Of a stretch of 64,000 bases of DNA, positions 31,501 to 37,980 are shown piece by piece. The notes below the pieces were generated by a model. It was not told where the DNA came from and did not search any database. It saw nothing but the letters and a program-made list of their open reading frames with translations. A program made the translations under genes and the position numbers. The DNA is from Pisaster brevispinus. Lineage: Eukaryota > Echinodermata > Asteroidea > Forcipulatida > Asteriidae. Each line of letters opens with the position of its first letter. The first letter of the stretch is position 1. The DNA lies in NCBI GenBank assembly GCA_023634235.1, contig JAMKCF010000019.1, positions 6,575,947 to 6,639,946 on the forward strand. Reading direction: 5' to 3'.

Positions 31501-33790
31501 ATAAGGATGGGTCAAGAGTAACCCCAAGATTTTTAACAGTGGTGGAGGGATTTTATGCAAATGTCTCCAACTCTTAATAGAAGATGAGGTAAAGTACGGA
31601 TGACCTTCGGGGAACCAAAAACACAGAATTCTGTTTTGCTTGATTATTAGCTACAGCCTGTTTTGCACCATCCAAGTATTGATCTTAGAAAATACATGTG
31701 GACAGATTAGAAAGATTGGAATCACCTGCAACTTTGGGATCAAATTCAGTATAGACCGATCTTTTTAAGCCTGCACCCGCAAGTGCTGCTTGCCGCACCG
31801 CCATTGCTGGGGCAAGGTTTTGTACACAAAGACATGGAAAAACCATAGTTTCTTAAACTTTTATGTGAATTAAGTGTCTTTCTCAGTCTATAAAGTTGGG
31901 TGTCATCAGCTAAACATGAAAACTGACATTGTGATCTCTAATAATATCACCAACTGGATGGGTGTATATATACTAAAGCATTGTGGTCCTATGGCGGAGC
32001 CCTGGGGTACAGAGAATTTGAGAGTGGACATGGCCCAAAAATTTCAAATCCATAATTGAAAGCCATAATCCATAAAATATTGTTGCATATAGTTCAAAGT
32101 TTGTGGAACCACTTCATATTATTATATTGTCTTCGAAACACTTGGAGAAAAGGTCCTCTGAAGTGGATCAATGATTCTGAACTAAAAAGTACTGTTAAGA
32201 TAGTACTTTTGTTTTTTGTCTATTTTATTGACTTTTAAGTGATAACCTTGTTAATTATTTATTTCCTATAATTCATCATGGCACTAATATTCAGATTTGA
32301 AAAAAAAATAGTTTGACAAACTTCATGAAGTAGTTATGAATGAACATCCAAAGCACTGAGGGGTAGTGTAACGTGAGTAACCGTGGAATTGCCCTTATAC
32401 AGTCATAAGAGAACATTCCTAATACATGTATAAACTCTGGTATACGACGTTCATTGAGGTAAGACCTAAACCATGATTTATCAGTTCCTGTAATGCCAAA
32501 ACAAGTCTCTAAGAAATATTTCATAGTCAACGATATCAAATGCAGCTCTGACTTGTCAAGTAAAACCAGGAGAACAACTTCTTCTTTTTTTCAATGGAAT
32601 CCAGAATGTCTTTTTTCACCTTGCGCAAGGCAGTCTCAGTACTGTGGTAAGTTTTGTATGCTGATTGGAACTAATCACAGAGATTATTGTTGTTAACATG
32701 ATCACAGAGATTATTGTTGTTAACATGACTGATAACTTGACATGAAGCAGCCTTTTTAATAACTTTGCCAAGGATGGACTGCTTGAAGGTTTCAGGGAAA
32801 ACACCAGATACAAGAGAAGTGTTGATGATTCTAGTTATGATTGTTCACAGACTGGGCAGACAACTCTTGAAAATGTCGGTAGTGTCTCTAGAGAACAAGA
32901 CTTGTTAGGAAATTGCCTTATTAGTTTATCAACATCTGATTTCATGAGGGGATTGAAATTGGGCATATTATTCATGAAAGGATCAGAAAGATGCTAACAT
33001 CCAGGTGACATCTGAGGTTGCTGGTATTTCAGAGACAACCTCAGTTGCTCAACTTTGCCAATGAAGGAAGAAAGAAGTCATTAGCAAGTTCGGTTTTGTT
33101 GAAGAAACGCGTCATAGTCAAGGGAATTAGCAGGGAATGGTGGTGGGAGATAGATGAAAACAAATTGAATGGAGTTTCTCTTGTTTGTACGCAGGTGTGT
33201 TCAAAGTTAAATGTTTCAAAGCCAGAGGGAATTATGAAGAAGTTAAGTAACTTCTTAAGAAGAACACCAAAGCCGCCACCAGGATTGGAATTTTTATGAG
33301 GAAAATCACAAACTGGGGGAGTACATTCCCATGACTGTGTCATTTTCTGCAAGCAAGGTTTCAGTTAAGAACACGATATCCACATCATTCTCTAAGATAT
33401 AATCCAGAAATGAACAATTGGTCGGTTAATCGTGTAACCGACAGAGGCTTACTTTGTAGATGAGTCGGATGGGGTGCCATTTAAAACAAACCTAAAGTGG
33501 TGAGGTTTCTTTCTGTTTCATTAACCTTTTTTTCTGGTGGCTATTTAGTTACCAAATTTCATGTACAATGTGGTTTGCCAGTGACCCTGCCAGTTTTTAA
33601 ACAGTCGTTTAAGACCTCGTCACCACTCTTTTACTTCCTTATTTTAAAGTAACTTTTTTTGGGGGGGGGAGAAAAACTGTCACATTGTTACCAATTACCA
33701 AAAAAAATTACATACCAACTCCTTAAGCAACTCTTCATCCTCATTGCTCCTACTTGCAGATAATTTACTGTCTTGTTTATTATCTGCCAT
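584..33790 (-). CDS. LRRC9: LRRC9 orthologue, N-terminal part (nine coding exons; 3' end beyond window)
   Basis: Leucine-rich repeat-containing protein 9, a conserved and poorly characterised animal LRR protein. Coding exons in gene order: 33716-33790, 29968-30189, 27069-27209, 14295-14358, 13561-13631, 11587-11769, 10844-10999, 3060-3274 and 584-715 (1259 bp, about 420 residues). Every junction has AG/GT sites and phases match throughout. Residues 1-25 are polar and acidic. Residues about 50-230 form SDS22-like LRRs (LxxLxLxxNxI), closed by an LRR-cap segment with [12 protein letters not shown] and YHLP. A basic helical segment with [10 protein letters not shown] follows, then a low-complexity acidic and helical linker. 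[32 protein letters not shown] and the FEEG close match vertebrate LRRC9 as I remember it. The ATG is preceded in-exon by 27 bp of 5'UTR and a good acceptor. Most exons are separated by transposon-filled introns. The C-terminal two thirds should lie left of base 1. Confidence 0.93.
995..1135 (+). repeat. tRNA-derived SINE, degraded
   Basis: Has an A-box-like TAGCTCAGTTGGTCGAG and a damaged B box (GGTTAAAATCCC), then the tail ttgttcaa..ccaaaatt..ccagtc.gtttccct shared with the SINEs at 13311 and 15222. The mutated B box argues against a live tRNA gene. Confidence 0.75.
1205..1805 (+). repeat. Tandem array of about 145-bp units, roughly four copies
   Basis: The units recur at about 1208, 1349, 1501, 1647 and 1792. 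Each contains TTGCTCAGACAA, TTTTGTTTTAGC.ATA.TGACC, TAGGGGTCCAAAAACAATAGG, CCAAGACC, and CCAAGTTTGGAGTTGATATG. They are diverged by point changes and small indels. I recall this general consensus as a dispersed tandem repeat in marine invertebrate genomes, but cannot verify the name. Confidence 0.85.
1806..2060 (+). repeat. CA-punctuated satellite unit (same family as 5780, 15850, 43350)
   Basis: Starts with a (CA)n run and reads through TTTGTTCTCCAATTGTTTGG, CCCATTGGTTTTGTACATGA and a gggtagacatgctcacaaaca end. The 43800-43990 copy is closely similar in the same orientation. Confidence 0.7.
2110..2240. repeat. SINE-associated repeat fragment
   Basis: The segment ATGATCCTCTGGCTGCAGCT, CCAGGTTGTATT, GGTGTGATCC is the reverse complement of the segment at about 13205-13285 between the head-to-head SINEs. 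It is followed by the SINE tail ttctttgttcaaccccaaatt. The rest of this intron to 3059 shows no gene. Confidence 0.6.
3060..3274 (-). CDS. LRRC9: LRRC9 coding exon 8
   Basis: 215 bp, ending in phase 2 at donor GTAAGT. It encodes a poorly conserved acidic and Ser/Thr-rich linker ([19 protein letters not shown]) and then a helix ([20 protein letters not shown]). The helix aligns in position with the conserved helix before the FEEG motif in other LRRC9 proteins. The phase agrees with the next exon. Confidence 0.82.
3484..3543. repeat. Hairpin with 25-bp arms inside the TTAA element
   Basis: CGAAGGTCACGTGATTTATC.. and its inverted copy, ending ..AAATCACGTGATCTTCG, surround a short loop (aaaaaag). 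A near-perfect stem. Confidence 0.85.
4261..4326. repeat. Perfect 24-bp hairpin
   Basis: The arms at 4261-4284 (CGCGGTCGTAACCAATAACT...) and 4303-4326 are exact inverted copies around an 18-bp loop. The outer sequence GGGGTGCGTTTTCGCGGTCG recurs at about 42024-42043. Confidence 0.85.
5060..5510 (+). pseudogene. LINE reverse-transcriptase relic (Jockey/CR1-type)
   Basis: Conceptual translation gives [44 protein letters not shown] and [15 protein letters not shown]. These match the order of RT motifs in APE-type LINEs (QHGFRPGRST, DFSKAFDSV, WI.SFL..R.Q, SGVPQGSVLGP). There are frame breaks and the Q of PQG is lost. The YADD block is absent, so it is non-functional and truncated. Confidence 0.75.
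5780..7080 (+). repeat. CA/TG-punctuated satellite array
   Basis: Repeating modules each end in a TG or CA run and contain GGTCCCC.., TTGTGTACAAAACCAATGGG, AGCTGTTGCCAAAAAGTTAG, and AGTCCAAACAAAAGAGGGAC. Two near-identical modules start at about 6336 and 6696 (period about 360 bp). Other modules contain TTTAGAAAAGGGAATAATAG. Long open frames here repeat between copies and are by-products. Confidence 0.8.
7081..10843. other. LRRC9 intron, low-information stretch
   Basis: TG-rich DNA to about 7300, then unremarkable AT-rich sequence. 9230-9355 has two copies of a roughly 95-bp unit with GGCCGAAACCCC.AATAAT. 9500-9640 resembles 17750-18010. 10060-10660 is GC-richer with overlapping open frames on both strands, none with a recognisable domain. 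No exon could be supported. Confidence 0.4.
10844..10999 (-). CDS. LRRC9: LRRC9 coding exon 7
   Basis: 156 bp, 52 codons, phase 0 at both ends. It encodes a basic helical segment ([15 protein letters not shown]...[12 protein letters not shown]) corresponding to the MYYNMR region after the LRR cap in vertebrate LRRC9. The acceptor is tgttttcag and the donor GTGAGT. Confidence 0.9.
11421..11453. repeat. Short hairpin
   Basis: GTAGCACCTT and AAGGTGCTAC flank an 11-bp loop. Confidence 0.7.
11587..11769 (-). CDS. LRRC9: LRRC9 coding exon 6 (last LRR and LRR cap)
   Basis: 183 bp, 61 codons, phase 0 at both ends. It encodes [19 protein letters not shown] followed by the diagnostic LRRC9 cap with [18 protein letters not shown] and [10 protein letters not shown]. 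The acceptor is atactgcag and the donor GTAATT. Confidence 0.93.
13037..13135 (-). repeat. tRNA-derived SINE, minus strand
   Basis: The reverse complement reads GGGCTGGATAGCTCAGTTGG, TAGAGCGCCG, then a degraded B box (CTTCAAGTCC), and SINE tail TTTTTCTTAGTTCAAAACCC. It is inverted relative to the copy at 13311. Confidence 0.8.
13311..13470 (+). repeat. tRNA-derived SINE, plus strand
   Basis: GGGCTGGACAGCTTAGTTGG, TAGAGCGCCGG, and B box GGTTCAAGTCC. The tail is ttcttagttcaaaacccaaa, then ccagtctgtttccctcatgg. Confidence 0.82.
13561..13631 (-). CDS. LRRC9: LRRC9 coding exon 5
   Basis: 71 bp, completing the split glycine codon and encoding [19 protein letters not shown] then CSFK. This is a further LRR, ending at donor GTAAGT. 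It is short enough to escape ORF-length filters and is recognised by splice sites, phase and LRR consensus. Confidence 0.9.
14295..14358 (-). CDS. LRRC9: LRRC9 coding exon 4
   Basis: 64 bp encoding [21 protein letters not shown] plus the first base of a glycine codon. The acceptor is tcctacag and the donor GTAAGT. It joins in frame to ...NNIVNIE of exon 3, rebuilding one LRR across a 12.7 kb intron. Confidence 0.9.
14885..15175 (-). repeat. Dispersed repeat, also at 41520-41830 in the opposite orientation
   Basis: Shares ATACCTCTCGTCACTAACCC at one end and GGGGACCAGTTGCT..GACTTGATGCCTCT at the other with the reverse complement of 41520-41830. CAAAATGT(CAAAATG) short repeats lie between. Confidence 0.65.
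15222..15370 (+). repeat. tRNA-derived SINE, best preserved tRNA head
   Basis: GGCTGGATAGCTCAGTTGG and GGTTCAAGTCC give a 7-bp acceptor stem (GGCTGGA/TCCAGTC) and a D arm. The anticodon loop is ACGTTAA with C in place of the invariant U33, and the same sequence recurs at 13037 and 13311. It is a SINE head rather than a tRNA gene. Confidence 0.82.
15371..15840. other. LRRC9 intron, no gene seen
   Basis: Ordinary intronic sequence between a SINE and satellite DNA. Confidence 0.4.
15850..16470 (-). repeat. CA-punctuated satellite array with a 193-bp tandem duplication
   Basis: AAGTGTGTAAACACCTCCAA recurs at about 15880 and 16073, and each is followed by ATCGGGGACCTCCTATTGTC and CCCATTGGTTTTGTACACAA. 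This is the same family as 5780-7080 in reverse orientation. Confidence 0.85.
16471..16730 (+). other. Unrecognised open-frame fragment
   Basis: From 16493 a frame reads [14 protein letters not shown]; a neighbouring frame, offset by one base, reads [20 protein letters not shown]. The acidic Ser-rich start resembles transposon-associated ORFs, but no family can be named. Probably a decayed mobile-element gene. Confidence 0.25.
16966..17392. repeat. Inverted repeat (about 130-bp arms) with hammerhead-like core in the centre
   Basis: The arms are 16966-17095 and 17255-17392 (TTTGCGGTAACACCATGTGT, GGGAACTAGGTCTT, TTTATTCTACTGC, TTAGTTCTGAAAAGA). The central 160 bp contains CTGACGA-stem-GAAAC (17089-17119). 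The arms differ by scattered point changes. Confidence 0.8.
17740..18060. repeat. Dispersed repeat with inverted halves, also at 9500-9640
   Basis: About 17748-17785 is inverted relative to 17965-18010 (TAGACTCCTACCA.ACTACT). The right half, including GGGAGTCTAC.TCACTC, resembles 9510-9610. Confidence 0.6.
18250..18590 (+). repeat. tRNA-derived SINE, Leu/Ser-like head
   Basis: A-box-like TGGCCAAGCGGTCTAG and B box GGTTCGAATCC, then the widespread SINE body CCTTGAGCAAGGCACCTAAC..AATTGCTTCG. It ends at GTGAGTTGGGCGATATCTC followed by an A-rich tail. Similar SINEs occur in sea urchins and amphioxus. Confidence 0.85.
18740..18990 (-). repeat. CA-satellite module next to a CACTGGTTA-type repeat
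   Basis: 18805-18980 is a single CA-punctuated satellite module. 18745-18800 (AATCAACGACCGTTTAATGG, CACTGGTTATAGGCGCTGCA) recurs at about 34345-34395, and in inverse orientation at about 36958-37010. Confidence 0.65.
19382..19439 (+). repeat. Left terminal inverted repeat of the ISL2EU-like element
   Basis: Begins AAGGCTTTGCACAGTCACGC and ends CCATGACAGGG. It matches the reverse complement of 26059-26116 except at positions 1, 20 and 37. Similarity fades inward, though both ends also carry a nearby GCGGGCACA segment and a CA run. Confidence 0.9.
19545..22533 (+). pseudogene. Transposon gene: SWIM zinc finger - YqaJ-type nuclease - PHD finger protein, frameshifted
   Basis: Three exons: 19545-19889 (115 codons), 20698-21549 (284 codons) and 21854-22533, all with GT-AG sites and phase 0. 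Exon 1 encodes an N-terminal helical region ([18 protein letters not shown]). Exon 2 begins with [15 protein letters not shown] and a SWIM zinc finger ([13 protein letters not shown]), then the start of a lambda-exonuclease/YqaJ fold ([12 protein letters not shown], then [10 protein letters not shown] with the first acidic residue). Exon 3 holds the catalytic D and E-x-K region and a C-terminal PHD finger (CYC, CDNESC, FHLKCC, WFCPDC). One base is missing near 21937 relative to the open frame. It moves the D-G and VEVKCP motifs out of frame, which resumes as [14 protein letters not shown]. The family's exact role in transposition is unknown; the fold predicts a metal-dependent DNA nuclease. 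The start ATGGCGACT follows AAGAA in a fair Kozak context. Confidence 0.85.
22534..23665. other. Intergenic segment of the ISL2EU-like element
   Basis: This lies between the two convergent genes, so both transcripts should end here. It holds a G-run (about 22728-22739), an AT-only stretch (about 23040-23125), and an imperfect hairpin around 23415-23470 with arms based on AAGCAAACAA/TTGTTTGCTT. No further ORF of note was seen. Confidence 0.6.
23666..25884 (-). pseudogene. Transposon gene: THAP-DDE transposase (PIF/Harbinger-IS5 type), one in-frame stop
   Basis: Two exons: 25665-25884 (ATG at 25884) and 23666-24981, joined in phase 1. The join completes a THAP zinc finger: [35 protein letters not shown], then [21 protein letters not shown] domains bind DNA and here would recognise transposon ends. 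A Ser/Thr-rich and basic linker follows, then a helix-turn-helix-like region ([26 protein letters not shown]) and a DDE nuclease of the DDE_Tnp_4 type. The first Asp is in VVIIDCF, the second in [10 protein letters not shown] and the Glu in [15 protein letters not shown] at 24194-24196 interrupts the frame right after IIDCF, where relatives have a Glu codon, and the same frame then continues to the natural stop. A run of 13 G within the reading frame encodes GGGG. Without the stop the protein would be about 510 residues, normal for the family. Confidence 0.87.
26059..26116 (-). repeat. Right terminal inverted repeat of the ISL2EU-like element
   Basis: On the minus strand it begins GAGGCTTTGCACAGTCACGT. 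The outside sequence from 26119 resembles a separate dispersed repeat also seen at 350-420, which supports placing the boundary here. Confidence 0.9.
26117..27068. other. LRRC9 intron, right flank of the transposon
   Basis: Host intron sequence. 26119-26185 is similar to 350-420 (TTGGTTGTACAC.GGACACTTT followed by CTCCCATGATTGA). There is a weak open frame at 26604-26870 without recognisable homology. Nothing else stands out. Confidence 0.5.
27069..27209 (-). CDS. LRRC9: LRRC9 coding exon 3
   Basis: 141 bp, 47 codons, phase 0 at both ends. It encodes two SDS22-like LRRs ([14 protein letters not shown] and [14 protein letters not shown]). The acceptor is tatttcaag and the donor GTATGT. The next intron (26117-27068 plus 14359-19381) hosts the YqaJ/THAP transposon. 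Confidence 0.92.
27210..27560. other. LRRC9 intron, no gene seen
   Basis: Short intronic stretch with an ACATGTACATGTA palindrome at about 27368-27381. Confidence 0.4.
27600..28135 (+). pseudogene. LINE endonuclease relic (L2-like)
   Basis: The frame reads [20 protein letters not shown], then [10 protein letters not shown], a stop, then [11 protein letters not shown] after a frame change. It continues [25 protein letters not shown] and TDWDE. This order (RP.YLPREF, VYI.P, GDFNH, LD..Y.NI, SDH) is the APE endonuclease of L2-like LINEs. Several frameshifts and stops, and no RT follows, so it is a dead fragment. Confidence 0.8.
28497..28546 (+). repeat. (TAAA)n microsatellite
   Basis: About 12 uninterrupted AAAT units after an A-run, preceded by a C-run. 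Confidence 0.95.
29050..29800 (+). CDS. Candidate three-exon microgene nested antisense in an LRRC9 intron
   Basis: Exon 1 runs from the ATG at 29050 to 29071 (MKAGLES, donor GTAAGA). Exon 2 runs 29571-29633 ([20 protein letters not shown], donor GTGAGT). Exon 3 runs from 29760 to the stop at 29798-29800 ([13 protein letters not shown]), after a good pyrimidine-A-G acceptor. All phases match, giving a 41-residue product. An AATAAA polyadenylation signal overlaps the stop codon. An alternative acceptor for exon 2 at 29552 also gives an open frame ([12 protein letters not shown]) but would not join in frame with exon 1. I do not recognise the protein. A relic of a longer gene is possible. Confidence rests only on splice sites, phase and the poly(A) signal. 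Confidence 0.4.
29968..30189 (-). CDS. LRRC9: LRRC9 coding exon 2
   Basis: 222 bp, 74 codons, phase 0 at both ends. It starts CSVNGVKY, contains the family signature SLEMFFSGY, and carries the first two LRRs ([14 protein letters not shown] and [13 protein letters not shown]). The acceptor is ttgatttcag and the donor GTAAAA. A second possible donor 6 bp earlier was rejected because the chosen site keeps the LRR spacing into ...VIEGL of the next exon. Confidence 0.92.
30190..31079. other. LRRC9 intron, no gene seen
   Basis: A G-run of about 19 bp at 30267-30285 is the only notable feature. Open frames here show no domain. Confidence 0.4.
31080..33470 (-). pseudogene. CR1/L2-type LINE relic with endonuclease and reverse transcriptase
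   Basis: Read right to left on the minus strand, it gives an APE endonuclease N-terminus ([20 protein letters not shown], then a Gly-rich [10 protein letters not shown] near 33270). A deletion follows, then [22 protein letters not shown] near 32800, [20 protein letters not shown] near 32650, [15 protein letters not shown] near 32465, [16 protein letters not shown] near 32000, and ADDTQLYR near 31900 in a shifted frame. The C-terminal helix [14 protein letters not shown] is near 31290. Many frameshifts and stops make it dead. A 28-bp direct duplication lies at 32670-32728. It lies inside an LRRC9 intron on the same strand. Confidence 0.85.
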
Positions 33791-33817
33791 TGCACACAAA
33801 GCAAGTGACAGCTACAG
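33716..33817 (-). CDS. LRRC9: LRRC9 first coding exon with short 5'UTR
   Basis: A polypyrimidine-rich acceptor (tttatttgtttcag) opens this exon at 33817. The ATG is at 33790-33788 and 25 codons follow ([10 protein letters not shown]...EELLKEL), ending at donor GTATGT. The acceptor upstream of the start codon means the transcript has at least one more untranslated exon to the right. LINE relics flank it on both sides (31.1-33.5 kb and 35.1-36.5 kb). Confidence 0.9.
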
Positions 33818-35100
33818 CTGAAACAAATAAAAGAACACATTTTAAAACATGTCATTGTCAGCTCAAGGCCATGTCTACCAAGGAAATGTACAGACAACCA
33901 GTTCCAGGTAATTGCCAAGAAGAAAAACTAAGTTCACATTTCAAATGTTTGTATACAATATTGAATCTTTTCTATGGTGCCTAACTACTGAGGAAAGTGG
34001 AGAGTTTTGTACATTACTCACAGTATTGTTAATCAACAGTTTGCTGGAGATTTGTTGTGAATCTGTAGTAAATTGTCAATTGGAATAGACTAGTATTTGA
34101 TTTAGGGAAAGGGTGTTGTGCAAATTATTTTTGAAAAAGAAAACCATTTTATACAGTTGAAATGATCTCTCTTTCAGCACTGAAAACATAACAGTTGTTA
34201 TGAGTAATTTGAATTGTTAAGGGTGGTTAGTTCTATGTTACTTGTTAATTGTCCTTGCAATCTTTTTTGTGCTCTAAATTTATGTTTTTTTGGGGGTCCA
34301 AATTCAAGCGAACGAAACAAAATTTTCAATAATGGATTGGCCATGAGGTCAACGACTGTTTAAGTACACTGGTTACAGGTGCTGCATTATTTACGGCGCC
34401 CGGGATTCCAAAAATGCTCTTTATGTAATGAATTCGGGTAGCACGTAAAGTCAACAAGTTTAATAGCACTAACAAATCCTTCTAGAACATAAATAAATCA
34501 TGGATTGTAAAGAAGTCATAAATATCAAAATCACCCTCAACCTGTTGAAAATGTTAAATCTTCATTCAGAACTTCTTTTGCAAAATTGACGTCTTCGCAA
34601 TTATATGATCAGTAAACTGGGGTAAAAACACCCATGGGGTAAAAACACCCACTAGACTTGTTTCCATTGCTAGTAAAAAATGAGAAGTTGAATTATTAAA
34701 TGGGATATATTTCTAAAAAGTACACTGATGTGACAACTAATAACACACAAAGTTTAATTTTTTGTCATTCTTTAAGGGTACATACGTGTAGGTGCTCTTG
34801 AAAAACATTTTGAAAAAAAAGTTTAAAAATTGACTGTTGCAGGTTTTGCCTGTTTCACTTCACACAATTTTTTAAAATAAATAAAACGTTACTGGGTTTT
34901 TTCCAACTTGGTTGGTACATGTATATTGAGAAGGGTAAATTACACTATAAGATATTATTTGTTTATAAAACTATTTGCATTGGTGTAGAAACACTTTATG
35001 CCTTTTACATCAGAAACTCTCCCCTTTTGGTGGTGTCCGGCTCCTCATCATATTTGTTGTGTGTGGTGCTAGTGCTTCCCATGTTCTTCATGGGCAGGGC
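33818..35100. other. Upstream intronic/intergenic stretch
   Basis: 34340-34400 carries the dispersed CACTGGTTACAGGTGCTGCA repeat. Otherwise AT-rich with no supported gene. Confidence 0.4.
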
Positions 35101-35119
35101 GTGGTACAATTGACCTACA

Positions 35120-36480
35120 TTAAATACCTCTTGAAGGGTCCTCATCGTCTAAGTTGCGTTGACTTACAGCATCCTCAACGATTATCTTGGCTGACCCATG
35201 GCTTTTAGGTTCAGAAGTGCTGGAAAGTGGAGGAAGTGATTTGGTGCACTTAACATACATGTACTTACAATTTCTTGCGGTTGCGGGGGGTTCTTGGTAA
35301 CTAGGTTTTGGCTGAAGACGCAGCCCCTTTGTCTGGTCGAACTTCTGGTTTTTCAACCTCAAAAGGAAGCTTGGTCGCTTTTAACAGTCCTCCCGATCCG
35401 GATGACAAGGTCCTTTACTCCACTCTCTCTCTTCTTGAAGCCAGTTCAGCTCTCATTCTCCCTGCTTTCAGCTCTTTCCTTGTATGTTACAATTGTGTAC
35501 ATGTAAGCCTGAAGTTATGAACTCCTAGTTCCATCTCTTGTTTCCTTCTGACTTGAGTTGTCTGGCCTTGGCTAGTGCTTGTTTCTTGCCTTTGCGTTAT
35601 CTACTGTAACTCGTAGCAATCTGGGTTTTCCAGGTCCCTTCGTAGTATCTATCTTTTTGCCTAGTTGGGTTTGCTGGCTAACCCCTGTAAAATCTAATTC
35701 CAAGTTAGTAAAAAACTCCTTCAATTGGGTTACATTGATGCTCTTTTCAATCCTTTACATCCTCATTATTAGTGAATATTAGACTCAGGAATGTTGTGGA
35801 GGATTAAGTTGCTCCGTCTTTCTTCTGTCTCTCTCTGCTCATTTAAGTATTTTTCCACTTTTCTCTCAGTAAGATCTTCCATGTTGTTTTCTTTACTGAC
35901 CATGGCTTGTTCAATTCTCAAGAACCCCACAATCAACTTGAGTCTAGTTTCTTGTCGAGATCTCCATTCACGGCTGATGGACTTGTGGTAATATAGTTCT
36001 ACCTTGTAGGAAGGAGTGAATTTGTGGAGCACACCCGTCACAAAACTACATCAAATGTTCCTAGTATTTGCTCTTCTTGGTTAACAGCTTAAACTCAGAC
36101 TGGTTAAATCCTGCGAAGGACTGGTCTGTGGTGAAGCCAGCAATTCCACATTGTCACTCTCTTTCACCACCCCACAGCAAAATAGTAATGCAAACTTTGT
36201 GACCCCTTCAGCCTCCTCACTGTTTCTTTGTGAACCATAGACTGGAGCAACTGGTGGTAGTGCTTTCTTGCGAGATCGATCTGTATTTAGTGTACTATGC
36301 CTGCTGTCCCTGATCATTGGACTAGTTTGTTTACTGTTAGTGCTAGTACCCCCAGTTGTACCACTTGCCATCACATCACTGAGGTCAGCCTGGCCGCCAT
36401 CTTGGATTTTCGATTTCAGTGTCTTTGACTTTGCTTGGGATTCACTTGTTACTGACGAAGTTCTGGATGTTCTGACCATG
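35120..36480 (-). pseudogene. LINE ORF1-like relic
   Basis: From the ATG at 36479, MVRTSRTSSVTSESQAK and a Ser/Lys-rich low-complexity region lead, after frame changes, to a coiled-coil (EDLTERKVEKYLNEQRETEE) and the ORF1p-like RRSNLILHNIPES. RLLRVTVDNAKARN and TYKERAES follow. This order is typical of LINE ORF1 nucleic-acid chaperone proteins. It has several frameshifts. It is not continuous with the RT relic at 31.1-33.5 kb, because LRRC9's coding exon 1 lies between them. Confidence 0.7.
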
Positions 36481-37602
36481 ATTTAATGGATTATGGGGGT
36501 CAAGTTTAACCTAATACTACTATCCTACCAACCGTTTTAGTCCTCTTGATCCTCTTGTTCTCAAAAAATCAGAAAAACAAGTCACTTTTCCAGAGCTGCA
36601 AACAATCATGTCCATACCCTTATAGCACCCACAGTCCACACTATAACACATGGGTAGATGAACTAGTACTACAAACTGAAATTTGTAATCTTGTTTTTCC
36701 TGGTAGGTAAAATAGTCACCAATCTCTTTAAAAGTTTTGTGTGCTCTTCCCATATGGTATGATTGTTAAAATCACAAATGAATGCTTACATGTAAGTCGA
36801 ATATGAGTGGCAAACATAATAGCATGAAGTAACGTTGATAAGCATTCTGAATAATATCCCTCAATTATAATTAGGTCATGTCAAACATTGATAATTCCAA
36901 TTAGAAAGAACTCGTCCCATATACATTACGTTGCTCATGATTGAACGTTCACACTCGCTGCAGCGCCTGTAACCAGTGTGTCGTTAAAAAGTCATTGATT
37001 TACATCCATATTGCATCGGCAGCAAACCAGACACGTGATGTGACCACATGATGTGACCATGTGATCTACATACAAGCCGCGCACCATGTTGTGACAAATA
37101 ACTTCTCACCTTTAAAATTTGAATGCCAGGGCGAATAACATTTATGTAAAATGCTAAGAATGTGTAAGAAATATTTCACGTGAACACTGAGCAGTCGACT
37201 TGTTGTTTTTGTTAGGAGCTGAAATTACTGAAAGGGACCTTTTGGGGGCATCGTACCCTTGACCAGTTCGGGATCACTCAACATCTCATTGCGTCAAATG
37301 GTGGCACACTCAGTGAGGTAAAATCGTACGAAAGTAGAAAGTTTAGTTATTGCTTTTTAGTTGTGATGATTGTAACCCTCCATCCTCCCGACCGTCGGGA
37401 GGATGGAGGGTAACAAATCGCAACTAGCTTTTAAGATACATGTACTTTACTTCAACAAATTCTTGATAATTGTTTTTTGTGAGAAAATGAAACTTGGAGG
37501 AGGGAGTTGCGACTGTAAAGAAAAGACATTCAGGTTAATGTTGCGCTGTTGTTTTGTGATTTTGTTGCTGGGTTTTTGCACTGCTGTTGAAGACACTTAC
37601 AT

Positions 37603-37632
37603 ATATTCATTCATTCATTCATTCATTCATTT
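37603..37632 (+). repeat. (ATTC)n microsatellite
   Basis: Seven or more CATT units in succession. Confidence 0.95.
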
Positions 37633-37980
37633 TTATTACAAAACCAACTGGCAGCACAAAGCTGAATTATGTGGCATTACAAGGTAAAAATATTGTTAAA
37701 AGACATAAAATAGCACCACCGCAGTACGGGGGTACACAAATACATTTAAACAAAGACAACAATAAATAGAAATAAAAATTTGATAAATCAATGATGGCAT
37801 AAAAATGCACAGGGTGTTGTGGGAACCCTCTTATACACTGAAACCCCACTACGAAATAAACCACCTAAAAAACAGGGTTCCCTTGCACTTAAAAACTGAA
37901 CAGCCCTAAAAATACACGACCCCAAAAAATAGGAATAAAAATTAGATAAAACATTGAGAAGACATTACAAAACGGTCATA

